From: Amycolatopsis taiwanensis DSM 45107
Lineage (GTDB): Bacteria > Actinomycetota > Actinomycetes > Mycobacteriales > Pseudonocardiaceae
Assembly (NCBI RefSeq): GCF_000519205.1
Contig: NZ_JAFB01000004.1
Span: 279,269 to 343,268 of the forward strand
Direction of reading: 5' to 3'
DNA: 64,000 bases
Shown: positions 1 through 8,340 of the stretch, piece by piece
How positions within the stretch are numbered: position 1 is the stretch's first letter
Layout of the letters: every line of letters begins with the position of its first letter
The notes under the pieces: model-generated
What the model saw: the letters and a program-made list of their open reading frames with translations, nothing else
The model's database searches: none
Told to the model about the DNA's origin: nothing
Made by a program: the position numbers and the translations under genes

Positions 1-199
1 CCTTCAACGCCTCGCGCAGGGCCGAGGTGAACACGCCGACGCCGATCTCGGCGATCGGCGCACTCGACCGGTCACCGGGCGTGGTGACCTTGACGATCTC
101 GACCTGCTGTCCGGCCCGGCGGAGGGCATCCGCGACCGTGCCGGTCTGTGTCAGGGCAAGGGCGCTGGCCCTCGTCCCGATCCTGATGGTTCTCGTCAC
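1..199 (-). CDS. hemC: hydroxymethylbilane synthase (5' part, runs off left edge)
   Basis: Porphobilinogen deaminase joins four porphobilinogen molecules into the linear tetrapyrrole hydroxymethylbilane for haem, sirohaem and corrin synthesis in the cytoplasm. Only the first 66 codons are in the window. The translation contains [15 protein letters not shown], then [18 protein letters not shown] and [12 protein letters not shown], which are the conserved opening segments of domain 1 of this family. The GTG start (197-199) overlaps the hemA stop as GTGA, so hemA and hemC are translationally coupled. The order rex-hemA-hemC is usual in actinomycetes and supports the call. The end of the gene cannot be seen. 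Confidence 0.93.
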   Translation of the reverse strand, partial: MTRTIRIGTRASALALTQTGTVADALRRAGQQVEIVKVTTPGDRSSAPIAEIGVGVFTSALREALK

Positions 200-1515
200 T
201 GGGTTTCACCGTCTGTCTGGGGATTCGGGGTGAGGCTGGAGACCACCACCGGCGAAGCCGGGTCGAGCTCGAACAGCTCGCGCAGCGCGCTCGCGTAGTC
301 GGTCCCCTGGGTTTCCGCGGCGAGCTGCTTCACGCGCACCGTCGGCGCATGCAGCAACTTGTCGACCACCCGGCGCACGGTGCGCGCGACCTCGTCGCGC
401 ACGTCGGTGTCCATGTCGGGAAGCCGCTTGTCCAGCCGCAGCAGCTCGGCGTCGACGACTTCGGCGGCCCGCTTGCGCAACGCGGTGACGGTCGGCGTGA
501 CCGCGGCACTGCGCTGGCCGGCCAGGTACTCGCGCACCTCGTCGAGCACGATGCCGGTGGCCCGCGCGATCTGGCGGCTACTGCCGCCGGTCCCGTAGGT
601 CTCTATGCGGTGCTGCACGGTCTCCAGGTCCACCAGCCCGACCTTCGGCACGGCGGTCACCGTGGGGTCCACGTCGCGGGGGAGCCCGAGGTCGCAGATC
701 ACCAGCGGCCGGTCCTCGCGCGGCAGCACGTGGTCGGCGGTCAGCACGGCGCCCTTGGCGCCGGTGCAGCAGATCACCAGGTCGGCCTCGGCCACCGCGG
801 CGGCCAGCCCGGCCATCGGCATCGCCGCGGCGGGCACGCCCTGCTCGGCGATGTTGCGGGCCAGCCGTTCCGCGCGAGCCAGCGTCCGGTTGGCCACGGT
901 GATCCGCCCGACGCCGGCCTTGCGCAGCCGGCTCGCGGCCAGCGCCCCCATCGACCCGGCGCCGACGATCAGCGCGTGCTGTCCGGCCACGTCCCCGGCG
1001 GCGGCCAGGGCCTCGGCGACCACGGACGCGCCGAGCTGGCCCAGCCCGGTCTCGGTGTGCACGCGCTTGCCGACCCGCAGCGTGGTCTGGATCAACTCGT
1101 GCAGGGTGCGGCCGACCGTGCCCGCGTCGCGTGCGGCGGCGTAGGCGTTACGGACCTGACCGAGGATCTGCGTCTCACCGGCGACCATCGAGTCGAGCCC
1201 CGAGGCGACGTTGAAGATGTGCTCGACCGCGGCGCCCGCGTAGTGCACGTACAGGTTGTCGTAGAGCGCGGTGGCCGGACAGCCGGACTGGCGGGCGAGC
1301 ACCTCCGACACGTCGGCAAGGCCGCCGTGGAACGTCTCGACGACGGCGTAGACCTCGACGCGGTTGCACGAGGAAAGCAACATGACTTCCTGCACGTGCT
1401 CGGCCTGTTGCAGCTCGTGCAGCACCTTCTCCAGCTCCGCCGCCGGCACCGCGGCCCGCTCGAGCGTGTGGAAGTCGGCGGTACGGTGCGAAAGCCCGAT
1501 GGCCAAGACACTCAC
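196..1515 (-). CDS. hemA: glutamyl-tRNA reductase
   Basis: This enzyme reduces glutamyl-tRNA(Glu) with NADPH to glutamate-1-semialdehyde, the first committed step of C5-pathway tetrapyrrole synthesis. The protein has 439 residues, normal for the family. It opens with [11 protein letters not shown] and carries the catalytic motif [12 protein letters not shown] with the nucleophile at C50. An NADPH-binding Rossmann segment [16 protein letters not shown] follows near residue 180, and a C-terminal dimerisation helix region after about residue 320. The GTG start at 1515 overlaps the stop of a 25-codon ORF that bridges it to rex, and its own stop overlaps the hemC start. It is therefore the middle of a coupled rex-hemA-hemC operon, probably under Rex control. 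Confidence 0.97.
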   Translation of the reverse strand: MSVLAIGLSHRTADFHTLERAAVPAAELEKVLHELQQAEHVQEVMLLSSCNRVEVYAVVETFHGGLADVSEVLARQSGCPATALYDNLYVHYAGAAVEHIFNVASGLDSMVAGETQILGQVRNAYAAARDAGTVGRTLHELIQTTLRVGKRVHTETGLGQLGASVVAEALAAAGDVAGQHALIVGAGSMGALAASRLRKAGVGRITVANRTLARAERLARNIAEQGVPAAAMPMAGLAAAVAEADLVICCTGAKGAVLTADHVLPREDRPLVICDLGLPRDVDPTVTAVPKVGLVDLETVQHRIETYGTGGSSRQIARATGIVLDEVREYLAGQRSAAVTPTVTALRKRAAEVVDAELLRLDKRLPDMDTDVRDEVARTVRRVVDKLLHAPTVRVKQLAAETQGTDYASALRELFELDPASPVVVSSLTPNPQTDGETQ

Positions 1516-1589
1516 AGCAGTTCCTCCGCGAGTTTCCGTGCGACCGCGACCGCGACCGGGTCGACGAGCCGCTCTGGCATCCTGGTCAC
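1512..1589 (-). CDS. 25-codon bridging mini-ORF between rex and hemA (VARKLAEE family)
   Basis: This short ORF starts with GTG overlapping the rex stop (GTGA) and ends with TGA overlapping the hemA GTG start (GTGA). The peptide is about 25 residues and contains [20 protein letters not shown], closely resembling the C-terminus of the ORFs upstream of proC, ybjN and an ABC permease in this window. The frame-preserving overlaps at both ends suggest translational coupling of rex to hemA. It is too short to assign a function, and the peptide itself may not matter. The overlaps are read directly from the sequence; the role is inferred. Confidence 0.5.
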   Translation of the reverse strand: MTRMPERLVDPVAVAVARKLAEELL

Positions 1590-2374
1590 TGCACCACCAT
1601 TCCGTTACGCCGTGCCACGTAGAACGACAGGATCTGTAGTTCCACCGCGAGGTCCACCTTGCGCGCCTCGACGTGGTCCGGGACCTGGAGGACCACGGGG
1701 GCGAAGTTCAGGATGCACTGCACGCCGCCGGCCACCAGCCGATCGCACACCGACTGGGCCGCGGGTGGCGGCGTGGCGATCACGCCTATCGAGATCCCCC
1801 GCTCCCGGCACACCTGCGGTATGTCGTCGACATGCGAGACGGGGATCCCACCGACCGGAACCCCGACCAGGTCGGGATCGACGTCGAACAGTGCTTCGAC
1901 GGGAAACCCTCGCCCGGGAAACCCGCCATAATTAGCCAACGCATGACCCAGGTTCCCGATTCCGGCCACCGCGACCTTGTGCTGGCGGGTCAGGCCGAGG
2001 GTGCGCTCGATGTGGCCGACGAGCACCGTGACCTCGTAGCCCACCCCGCGCGTCCCGTAGGAACCAAGGTAGGACAGGTCCTTGCGCAGCTTCGCGGAAT
2101 TGACCCCGGCGGCGGCGGCGAGTTCCTCGCTGGCCACCGTGGTCCCGCCCTGCTCGGCCATGGCGGAGAGCACCCGCAGGTAGACGGCGAGCCGGGCCAC
2201 CGCGGCCTCCGGGATCGCCCGGGCACGCTGCTGTTCGTCGCCTTCGGTGACGGCGGGCATCTCGGCGGTGGGCGCGTTGTCGGCGTCGGGAGTGGCAAGC
2301 TTGCGGCCAACGGCGGAGCCGTTTCGCCGGCCACGCTGTCCGACCACGCTGGCCTCCTCGTTCGACACCGTCAA
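1586..2374 (-). CDS. rex: redox-sensing transcriptional repressor Rex
   Basis: Rex is a cytoplasmic dimeric repressor that senses the NADH/NAD+ ratio and leaves DNA when NADH binds. The 262-residue protein has a disordered N-terminal extension of about 45 residues. A winged-helix domain follows ([12 protein letters not shown] through [21 protein letters not shown]), the signature DNA-binding part of Rex. After it comes a Rossmann domain with [19 protein letters not shown] and a C-terminal swapped helix. The start is uncertain: TTG at 2374 gives the longest form and GTG at 2368 is an alternative, and neither has a clear ribosome-binding site. A Rex operator lies about 90 bp upstream, which implies autoregulation of rex-hemA-hemC. 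Confidence 0.95.
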   Translation of the reverse strand: MTVSNEEASVVGQRGRRNGSAVGRKLATPDADNAPTAEMPAVTEGDEQQRARAIPEAAVARLAVYLRVLSAMAEQGGTTVASEELAAAAGVNSAKLRKDLSYLGSYGTRGVGYEVTVLVGHIERTLGLTRQHKVAVAGIGNLGHALANYGGFPGRGFPVEALFDVDPDLVGVPVGGIPVSHVDDIPQVCRERGISIGVIATPPPAAQSVCDRLVAGGVQCILNFAPVVLQVPDHVEARKVDLAVELQILSFYVARRNGMVVQ

Positions 2375-2458
2375 TCAGTGAATACCCACTTGACTGCGCC
2401 GGCCAACTCCGGTTCGATGCCCGGGCCGCGCAACGGGGGTACGCACTACGGTAGCCAC

Positions 2459-2476
2459 TTGTGAACGCAGGCACAA
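2459..2476. promoter_or_regulatory. Rex operator (ROP)
   Basis: The sequence is TTGTGAACGCAGGCACAA. The left half matches the actinobacterial Rex consensus TTGTGAAC, and the arms TTGTG/CACAA are exact inverted repeats. The dyad continues outward, with AGCCACT on the left and AGTGGCT on the right (2453-2482). It lies upstream of rex in the divergent-free gap between rex and the molybdopterin oxidoreductase, where an autoregulatory site is expected. The right half is less conserved than the left. Confidence 0.75.
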
Positions 2477-2606
2477 AGTGGCTGGTCAGCACGATGACGG
2501 AAACCACACGGTCCTGGTCTCCACGATGATCCGGGGGGCTCGACGCCCGGCCTCGGCGAGCACCGGCCCGTAACCCGCAACGCCTGGCAGTGAACGAAAT
2601 GCCCAT

Positions 2607-4193
2607 TCAGCGTGCCGTGAATGTGATGGTGTGCCAGCCGGTGGCACCGTCGGGAACGACGTCGGCGACCTGATCGGTCTGGGTGTAGCCGGAGCGATCG
2701 GTGGCGCGCACGCTCGCCTTGTGGCCGCCGGGAGCCGCGTCGAATTCTGCCCACCACATCCGCCACGCGTCCTCGGTGACATCGGCCGAGAGCATGGCCT
2801 GCTGCCACGGCCCGTTGTCCAGCTGCACTTCGACCTTGGCGATGCCGGTGTGCTGCGCCCACGCGATCCCGGCCAGGCGTACCTTGCCCGCCGGCACGGC
2901 GCCTTGCGGCGCGTCGATCCGCGACTCGGTCTTGATCGGTGCCTGCTGGGCCCAGCCACGCTGTATCCAGTACGCCTGCCTCGCGTCCCACGTGGTGACT
3001 TCGAGATCGGTCACCCACTTCGTGGCCGACACGTAGCCGTACAGGCCGGGCACCACCAGGCGCGCCGGGAAACCGTGTTCGACCGGCAACGGCTCGCCGT
3101 TCATGCCGATGGCCAGCATCGCGCCGCGGCCCGGGTCCAGCACGGTGGAAATCGGGGTCCCCGCGGTGAATCCGTCCACGCTCGTCGAATACAGCTGCTG
3201 CGCCCCGGGCCGCACGCCGGCTTCGTCGAGTAGGCCGGCCAGGTCGACGCCGAGGAACTTCGCGGTCGAGATGTACGGGCCGCCGACCGGGTTCGAGACG
3301 CAGCACAGCGTCACGACGCGTTCGACGAGGGGGCGGTTGCGGATATCGGCGTAGGTATAGGTGATCTCCTTCTCGACCATCCCGTGGATGCGCAGGTTCC
3401 AGTCCTCGGCCCGGACCTGTGGCACGACCAGCGCGGTGTCGATGCGGTAGAAATCGGCGTTCGCGGTGAGAAACGTCGGGGTGCCGAGCTTGGCGAAGTC
3501 CGCGTCGGCGGGGCTCGGCGGCGCGGGCTCCGCGGGGACGAGCCGACCGACGGCGGCCCGCGAGCCCTCGGCGTCCCGCCGCGAACCGAGCCACTGGCCG
3601 AGCCCGCCGGTCACGAACGCACCGACCGCGACACCGGTGAACAGGATCCGGCGACGGCCGACCGACCGCGGGCCTTCCTCGAACGGCGCGTCGAGCAGCG
3701 CGTTCAACGCCGCGTTGTGCAGCACACGGAACACGATGACCCCGGTAAGCAGGCTCAGCACCGGCGCGATCACCGAGAGCTGCCCGAGATTCGGCCGGGT
3801 GTACACGGCGACGATCCCGAGCACCCCGAACACCGCGATGAACCACTGGCCGGGCAGCGGCCGCCTCCGCGAGATCAGCCCGGCGACGGCCGCCAGTAGC
3901 ACCATCACCACGGCCATGCCGGCCAGCAGGACCGGCTTGTCCATGGTGCCGAACGCGCTGATCGCGAAGTCCTTGAGCCAGGACGGCGCCAGGTCGACCG
4001 CGGCATTGCCCACGGCGAGGTACGGCGAGGCGCCGAAGCCGAGGAACGCGGCCGCCAGGTGCCCCACGGCCAGCGCCGCCGCCAACGCCAGCACCCCGAT
4101 CAGCGCGGCCGGCCCGGCGGGCAGCCTCGACGGCGTCGCGGCCGGCGCTTCGTCCACTGAAGTACTCACGGCTTCATTGTTGGCGTGATCCAC
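2607..4193 (-). CDS. membrane-anchored molybdopterin-dependent oxidoreductase (sulfite oxidase/YedY-like)
   Basis: The 528-residue protein begins with an N-terminal membrane module of about four to five hydrophobic segments (residues about 25-170). These are followed by a twin-arginine-like RRRILFTG stretch and a periplasm-facing catalytic domain. That domain is of the sulfite oxidase Moco type: the segment VVTLCCVSNPVGG carries the cysteine expected to ligate molybdenum, and GMNGEPLPVEHGFPARLVVP is typical of the fold. A C-terminal Mo-co dimerisation-like domain (about residues 415-528) completes it. Start is GTG. The natural substrate is unknown; relatives reduce or repair oxidised sulfur compounds or oxidise sulfite. 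It is transcribed toward rex but separated from it by the Rex operator region. Confidence 0.85.
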   Translation of the reverse strand: MDHANNEAVSTSVDEAPAATPSRLPAGPAALIGVLALAAALAVGHLAAAFLGFGASPYLAVGNAAVDLAPSWLKDFAISAFGTMDKPVLLAGMAVVMVLLAAVAGLISRRRPLPGQWFIAVFGVLGIVAVYTRPNLGQLSVIAPVLSLLTGVIVFRVLHNAALNALLDAPFEEGPRSVGRRRILFTGVAVGAFVTGGLGQWLGSRRDAEGSRAAVGRLVPAEPAPPSPADADFAKLGTPTFLTANADFYRIDTALVVPQVRAEDWNLRIHGMVEKEITYTYADIRNRPLVERVVTLCCVSNPVGGPYISTAKFLGVDLAGLLDEAGVRPGAQQLYSTSVDGFTAGTPISTVLDPGRGAMLAIGMNGEPLPVEHGFPARLVVPGLYGYVSATKWVTDLEVTTWDARQAYWIQRGWAQQAPIKTESRIDAPQGAVPAGKVRLAGIAWAQHTGIAKVEVQLDNGPWQQAMLSADVTEDAWRMWWAEFDAAPGGHKASVRATDRSGYTQTDQVADVVPDGATGWHTITFTAR

Positions 4194-4300
4194 CGGATCG
4201 GCGCTTACGAGAGCCTTACAACATTATTCAAAACGTGTACGGCAAGCGGGACCGATACGCGGAACCGTTGTCCGACAGGACACCCTCGCGACGGAGAGGA

Positions 4301-4729
4301 TCAGCTGGCGAGCGGGTCGTCCCGCTCGGCAAAGACCTCGCGGGCGATGAAGGTCGCGTTCAGGGCCCGGGGGAAGCCGCAGAACACGGCGGCGTGCAGG
4401 AGCGCTTCGGTGATTTCCTCGCGGCTGATGCCAACGTTCAGGGCCGCGCCGATGTGGACCTTAAGCTGCGGTTCACATCCCCCTAGAGCGGTCAGGACAC
4501 CGAGGGTGACCAGCTGGCGGCTACGGGCGTCGAGGCCGGGTCGGTCGTAGATGTCCCCGAAAACGAACGCGGCGACGTGGTGCCCGAGGGCAGGGTTGAT
4601 GTCGGCGAGCGAGTCGACAACAGCCTCGCCCTGATGTCCGTCGATCTTGGACAGGACCGATTGCCCGTGACGGCGGCGGGCGAGGTTGTCGGGACTGTTG
4701 ATGTCATGCTGCGGGGCGGTGCTCGTCAT
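4301..4729 (-). CDS. carboxymuconolactone decarboxylase family protein
   Basis: This is a 142-residue all-helical protein of the CMD/AhpD-like family. The core reads DIYDRPGLDARSRQLVTLGV, then ALNVGISREEITEALLHAAV, the PcaC/CMD signature. The AhpD-type CxxC is absent (the corresponding region reads AAVFCGFPRAL with one cysteine), so a peroxidase role is unlikely. A decarboxylase-like or uncharacterised redox function is more plausible. The ATG start overlaps the stop of the MerR gene upstream (ATGA), so it is co-translated with that regulator and probably is its target. Similar MerR-CMD pairs are common in actinomycetes. Confidence 0.85.
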   Translation of the reverse strand: MTSTAPQHDINSPDNLARRRHGQSVLSKIDGHQGEAVVDSLADINPALGHHVAAFVFGDIYDRPGLDARSRQLVTLGVLTALGGCEPQLKVHIGAALNVGISREEITEALLHAAVFCGFPRALNATFIAREVFAERDDPLAS

Positions 4730-5190
4730 AGCTGGTGTACTTCCTGGTAGGTAGCGATCTTGTACTCGGTGGTGGCAAGGGCGAGCTGCAGTTGGGCGAT
4801 CTGGGACCGCAAGGTGTCGCGGTGCTCCAGCAACATGTCCATGCGTTCGGACACGGTGTCTTGGTCGGCGTCGACGAGGTCGATGTAGTGGCGCAGGTCG
4901 CTGATCGACATGCCCGAGGTGCGCATCCGGGTCAGGAACACCAGCCGGCGCACTGCGGGCGCGTCGTAGCGGCGGTGACCGGCTGCATCACGGGCGACGT
5001 GAACCAGACCGATGCGTTCGTAGTACCGCAGCGTGTGAGGGTTTACCCCGAGGTGCTTCGCCGTTGTGGCGATGTCCCACTCGGTAGCGTCGTCATCACG
5101 CGCGAGCTCACGCAGAGCCTCGATCGAGACCCCGCCGGGCGGATCCACTGCCAGGCGTAGGGCCTGGCGCAGTGCCTCGTCTTGTTCCAT
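4726..5190 (-). CDS. MerR family transcriptional regulator
   Basis: This is a DNA-binding regulator of 154 residues when read from the ATG at 5190 (MEQDEALRQ). The frame stays open further upstream but has no homologous content there. The HTH segment is DIATTAKHLGVNPHTLRYYERIGLV, followed by the wing (GHRRYDAPAVRRLVFLTRMR) and a long coiled-coil dimerisation helix (LRSQIAQLQLALATTEYKIA). No conserved cysteine cluster for metal sensing is visible. An N-terminal extension of about 40 residues precedes the HTH, which is unusual for MerR proteins. The stop overlaps the CMD gene start, forming a two-gene operon. A 22-bp dyad upstream (5230-5251) is a good candidate operator. Confidence 0.88.
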   Translation of the reverse strand: MEQDEALRQALRLAVDPPGGVSIEALRELARDDDATEWDIATTAKHLGVNPHTLRYYERIGLVHVARDAAGHRRYDAPAVRRLVFLTRMRTSGMSISDLRHYIDLVDADQDTVSERMDMLLEHRDTLRSQIAQLQLALATTEYKIATYQEVHQL

Positions 5191-5229
5191 ACCAACCGAC
5201 GGTAGGGGTGTGAGTGCGCTCAAACGCAA

Positions 5230-5251
5230 GGACACTGATCGATCAATGTCC
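5230..5251. promoter_or_regulatory. 22-bp dyad upstream of the MerR gene, candidate operator
   Basis: The dyad has arms GGACA and TGTCC around the perfect core TGATCGATCA, with one mismatch pair between arm and core. It sits about 40 bp upstream of the MerR start codon, where a MerR protein usually binds between -35 and -10 of its own promoter. The symmetry is seen in sequence; the binding protein is inferred. Confidence 0.5.
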
Positions 5252-5293
5252 CCGGTCAGTACGGCTAGCCAGCCGCGAAGACTTTTCCCGAGG

Positions 5294-5321
5294 ATGAGTG
5301 ACCCGTTACTCCCGAAAATCG
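5294..5321. repeat. 28-bp dispersed repeat, copy 1
   Basis: These 28 bases are identical to 38796-38823. They begin ATGAGTGACCCGTTACTCCC and end with CGAAAATCG. The part GAGTGACCCGTTACTC is an imperfect palindrome, and both copies are followed within about 20 bases by a further CACTC motif. This copy lies between the glutaredoxin gene and the MerR promoter. Confidence 0.8.
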
Positions 5322-5368
5322 ATGTGAACGGGCCACTCGTGCCTCTTCTGACAGCGCTACTCACGACC

Positions 5369-5605
5369 TCAGGCGAGGGCGCGCCGGAACCGGTCCTCCT
5401 CGACCTTCCAGTAGCCGTGCTCGGCGCCGTCGATCAGGATCACCGGGACGTGGTCGCCGTACTCCGCCTGCCACTCGGGATCGCTGTCGACATCGGCCGT
5501 CGACCAGGGCACGCCCAGCTCGTCACAGATCCGCTCGACGTCGGCTTCCGCCTTGACACAGGATGAACAACCCTGCCTGGTCATCACCACCACGTGGTGC
5601 GCCAT
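5369..5605 (-). CDS. glutaredoxin family protein
   Basis: This is a 78-residue thioredoxin-fold protein with the redox motif CSSC near the N-terminus (VVVMTRQGCSSCVKAEADVE) and the cis-proline strand HVPVILIDG. It is a glutaredoxin-like disulfide oxidoreductase, likely paired with mycothiol or thioredoxin since the organism has mshA. ATG start with a good AAGGAG site. It sits divergently from the BldN-like sigma gene and near rex-hemA, as in Streptomyces and mycobacteria. The exact partner is not known. Confidence 0.88.
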   Translation of the reverse strand: MAHHVVVMTRQGCSSCVKAEADVERICDELGVPWSTADVDSDPEWQAEYGDHVPVILIDGAEHGYWKVEEDRFRRALA

Positions 5606-5766
5606 GACTCTCCTTTCGCGACCCCCACCGCGACATCATCCATCATTCGCCGAGCGTCCCGGGCGGCCGCCGCCGGGCCGGATCGTCGCACTTCCGCAAC
5701 CGCGAACACTACCTACTTTCCGGTAGCTACCCGTATGCTCGGTGATCGTCGGACAGAGGAGTCGTC

Positions 5767-6393
5767 GTGACCAACTGGCTTGTCGCGGGCCCCGTGGGCC
5801 TGCACGCCGGCGCGGCCGCGGCCCCGGGGCCGGAGGCCGGGACGTGGGATCTCGTCCACGCCGCGCAGGAGGGCGATGCCGATGCGTTCGGCGAGCTCTA
5901 CGACCGTTATGTCGACACCGTCCACCGGTACGTCCTGTTCCGCATCGGCGACCGGGAACTGGCCAACGACATCACCAGCGAGACCTTCCTCCGCGCGCTG
6001 CGGCGGATCAGGTCGGTCAGCTACCAGGGTCGCGACGTCGGTGCGTGGTTCATCACCATCGCCCGCAACATCGTGCTCGACCACGTCAAGTCGAGCCGGT
6101 ACAAGCTCGAGGTGGTCACCGACGAGGTCTCGGAGTCGGCGGCCTTCAGCGCGCAGGCCATCGAGGACGGGCCGGAGCAGCAGGCGCTCGCCGGCGCCAC
6201 CAGGAACGCGCTGCTGCACTGCATCGCCGCGCTCGGTGACGACCAGCGCGAATGCATCGTGCTCCGCTTCATCCAGGGACTTTCGCTGTCGGAGACCGCC
6301 GAGATCATGCACCGCAACGAGGGTGCGATCAAGGCCCTGCAGCACCGCGCGGTCCGCAGGCTCGCCCAGCTACTGCCCCCGGGCTGGCGCTGA
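5767..6393 (+). CDS. ECF sigma factor, BldN-like
   Basis: This extracytoplasmic-function sigma factor has 208 residues. Region 2 spans DADAFGELYDRYVDTVHRYV to AWFITIARNIVLDHV (about residues 37-112) and region 4 spans ALGDDQRECIVLRFIQGL to AIKALQHRAVRRLAQLL (about 155-203). The GTG start has GAGGAG seven bases upstream. The position between glutaredoxin/rex/hemA and a single-pass DUF5667 protein matches Streptomyces bldN-rsbN (established knowledge), so it is probably the orthologue. BldN carries a long N-terminal pro-sequence; here only about 25 low-complexity residues (GLHAGAAAAPGPEAG) precede region 2, so proteolytic activation may be absent. It would direct RNA polymerase to a small regulon, held in check by the next gene. 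Confidence 0.9.
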   Translation: MTNWLVAGPVGLHAGAAAAPGPEAGTWDLVHAAQEGDADAFGELYDRYVDTVHRYVLFRIGDRELANDITSETFLRALRRIRSVSYQGRDVGAWFITIARNIVLDHVKSSRYKLEVVTDEVSESAAFSAQAIEDGPEQQALAGATRNALLHCIAALGDDQRECIVLRFIQGLSLSETAEIMHRNEGAIKALQHRAVRRLAQLLPPGWR

Positions 6394-6436
6394 CCCCGAC
6401 CGTAACGAGCGGGCGAACCGGGTCGTTGAACAGCGT

Positions 6437-7375
6437 GTGAACGTGCCCGGTTGGTCGCCGCGCGAACTGGAGGTCATGTCCGCGCTGCGCGACCTCGGCG
6501 ACACGGCGACTCTCGATCCGCCAACGCGCAAGGAACTCCGGGCGCGGATCGACCGCCGCCTGCGCGAGGCCGAACGCAGGCGGCGGTGCCGCTGGCTCGC
6601 CGGCGCGGCCGCCCTGCTCATCGCGCTCATCGGGCTGGGCATGGTGCTGTCCCGCAACGCCCTGCCCGGTGATCCGCTCTACGCCGTCAAACGAGCCACC
6701 GAGTCGGCCGAGCTCGGTCTCACCTTCGGCGACGAGGCGAAGGCGACGGCGCACCTGCGGTTCGCGGCGACTCGGCTCGACGAACTCCTCGCGCTCCACG
6801 CCGCACGCGGCTCCACCATCGCCGACTTCGAACGCGAGGTCCGGGCCGGCACCACCGAGCTGACCACGTTGGGCGTGCGGGGCGCGGGGCGGGAACTGGA
6901 CGACCTCCGCTCCTGGGTGCGCCGGCAGAGCGCGAAAGCGGCCCCCTTCGCCGAGGTCACCGACCTGCTGGGGCGGGTCAGCACCCGGGCACGCGCGCTG
7001 TCGGTCCGGCTCGGCTGCGACCGGATCACCAGCGGGGAGTCCGACGATCTCGGTGTTCTGCCCGCCCCGGGCGTCTGCTGGCCGCCGACACCCTCATCGC
7101 CATCCCTTCCCCGGCCCGTGACACCCGTGACACCCGTGACACCGAACCCACCCACGGCGGTGGGTTTCGACGACACCCGATCGTCGGAATCGGTGTCGAC
7201 GCCCGCACCGACGGCGCCGGTGCCGTCAGTCATCGACACCGGCGCACCCGCCGCGTTCAACCCCCCGATCCTCGCGCCGACCAGCGCACGAGCACCCGCC
7301 ACCACGACTTCGCCGCCGCCGCTGCTGTCCGTTCCACCGCTGATCCCCGGGCTTCCCGGAGTGCGGATCGGCTGA
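6437..7375 (+). CDS. DUF5667 membrane anti-sigma factor, RsbN-like
   Basis: This 312-residue membrane protein has an N-terminal cytoplasmic part of about 60 residues (WSPRELEVMSALRDLGDTAT). One transmembrane helix follows (WLAGAAALLIALIGLGMVL), then the DUF5667 hallmark NALPGDPLYAVKRATESAEL, an extracytoplasmic helical region and a Pro/Thr/Ser-rich tail. It is most likely the anti-sigma factor of the preceding ECF sigma, by family and position (compare RsbN of Streptomyces). The frame is open back into the sigma gene; GTG at 6437 is the first start after the sigma stop, leaving a 43-bp gap with only a weak ribosome-binding site. Confidence 0.8.
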   Translation: MNVPGWSPRELEVMSALRDLGDTATLDPPTRKELRARIDRRLREAERRRRCRWLAGAAALLIALIGLGMVLSRNALPGDPLYAVKRATESAELGLTFGDEAKATAHLRFAATRLDELLALHAARGSTIADFEREVRAGTTELTTLGVRGAGRELDDLRSWVRRQSAKAAPFAEVTDLLGRVSTRARALSVRLGCDRITSGESDDLGVLPAPGVCWPPTPSSPSLPRPVTPVTPVTPNPPTAVGFDDTRSSESVSTPAPTAPVPSVIDTGAPAAFNPPILAPTSARAPATTTSPPPLLSVPPLIPGLPGVRIG

Positions 7376-7417
7376 CGCGGGTCGCTACGCTGATCGCAGG
7401 AGGAATGTCAGGAGGCG

Positions 7418-8311
7418 GTGCGCGTGTGGCGCGGCAGGGGTAAGGGCCCAGAACTGGAGCGGCTGGCCGCCTTGGCCGGGGAAGCTTCGGCCGACGCCGC
7501 CGTGGCCATGGAGTCCGTGCGGCCGCCCGAGGACGGCAAGCCCGCCCCGCCGGACCTGACCGCGGCCGCGTTCTTCGACGTGGACAACACGATGATGATG
7601 GGCGCGTCGATCTTCCACTTCGCCCGCGGCCTGGCCGCACGCAAGTACTTCACGGCCTCGGACCTGGCCGGGTTCGCCTGGCAGCAGGTGAAGTTCCGGG
7701 TCGGTGGCAAGGAGGGCAACGTCAGCTCGATCCGCGAGCAGGGCCTGTCCTTCGTCGCCGGGTACAGCGTCGAGGAGATGACCAGGGTCGGCGAGGAGAT
7801 CTACGACGAGCTGATGGCCGACAAGATCTGGTCCGGCACCCGCGACCTCGCTCGGATGCACCTCGATGCCGGGCAACGGGTCTGGCTGGTCACCGCGACG
7901 CCGGTGGAACTGGCCGCGATCATCTCGCGCCGTCTCGGCCTGACCGGCGCGCTCGGCACGGTCGCCGAGCACATCGACGGGGTGTACACCGGACGCCTGG
8001 TCGGCGACCTGCTGCACGGGCGCGCGAAGGCCCACGCCGTGCGGGCGCTGGCCGCGCGGGAGGGGCTGAACCTGCGCCGCTGCACGGCCTATTCGGACTC
8101 GTCGAACGACATCCCGATGCTGTCGGTGTGCGGCACCGCGGTGGCGGTGAACCCGGACAACGGGCTGCGCGAGGTGTCCCGCGCCCGCGGCTGGGAGATC
8201 CGTGACTTCCGCACCGGCCGCAAGGCCGCCAAGATCGGCGTCCCGTCCGTGCTGGGCGCCGGTGCGCTGGCCGGCGCCGTCGCCGCCGGCCTCGCCTACC
8301 GCCGCCGCTGA
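7418..8311 (+). CDS. HAD-IB family hydrolase (SerB/CicA-like phosphatase)
   Basis: This is a 297-residue haloacid-dehalogenase-fold phosphatase. Motif I is [10 protein letters not shown] with the nucleophile D54 and acid D56. Motif II is [14 protein letters not shown], and motif III/IV is [14 protein letters not shown] with the Mg-binding acidic pair. The cap-domain insert is of the subfamily IB type seen in phosphoserine phosphatase, and a hydrophobic C-terminal segment ([20 protein letters not shown]) may anchor it to the membrane. M. tuberculosis SerB1 (Rv0505c) is in the same neighbourhood. The substrate is not established. GTG start 42 bp after the anti-sigma gene. Confidence 0.88.
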   Translation: MRVWRGRGKGPELERLAALAGEASADAAVAMESVRPPEDGKPAPPDLTAAAFFDVDNTMMMGASIFHFARGLAARKYFTASDLAGFAWQQVKFRVGGKEGNVSSIREQGLSFVAGYSVEEMTRVGEEIYDELMADKIWSGTRDLARMHLDAGQRVWLVTATPVELAAIISRRLGLTGALGTVAEHIDGVYTGRLVGDLLHGRAKAHAVRALAAREGLNLRRCTAYSDSSNDIPMLSVCGTAVAVNPDNGLREVSRARGWEIRDFRTGRKAAKIGVPSVLGAGALAGAVAAGLAYRRR

Positions 8312-8340
8312 GCTGCCGCGGAGACGGACGCATTCAGCCC

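Noticed and set aside
349..1935. 528-codon open frame on the + strand over hemA and rex
   Set aside because: It is antisense to clear hemA and rex genes and its translation is low-complexity without any motif; a GC-rich shadow.
4227..4238. TTCAAAACGTGT shared with 39915-39926 as a common regulatory site
   Set aside because: Only 12 bases match, with different surroundings; could be chance.
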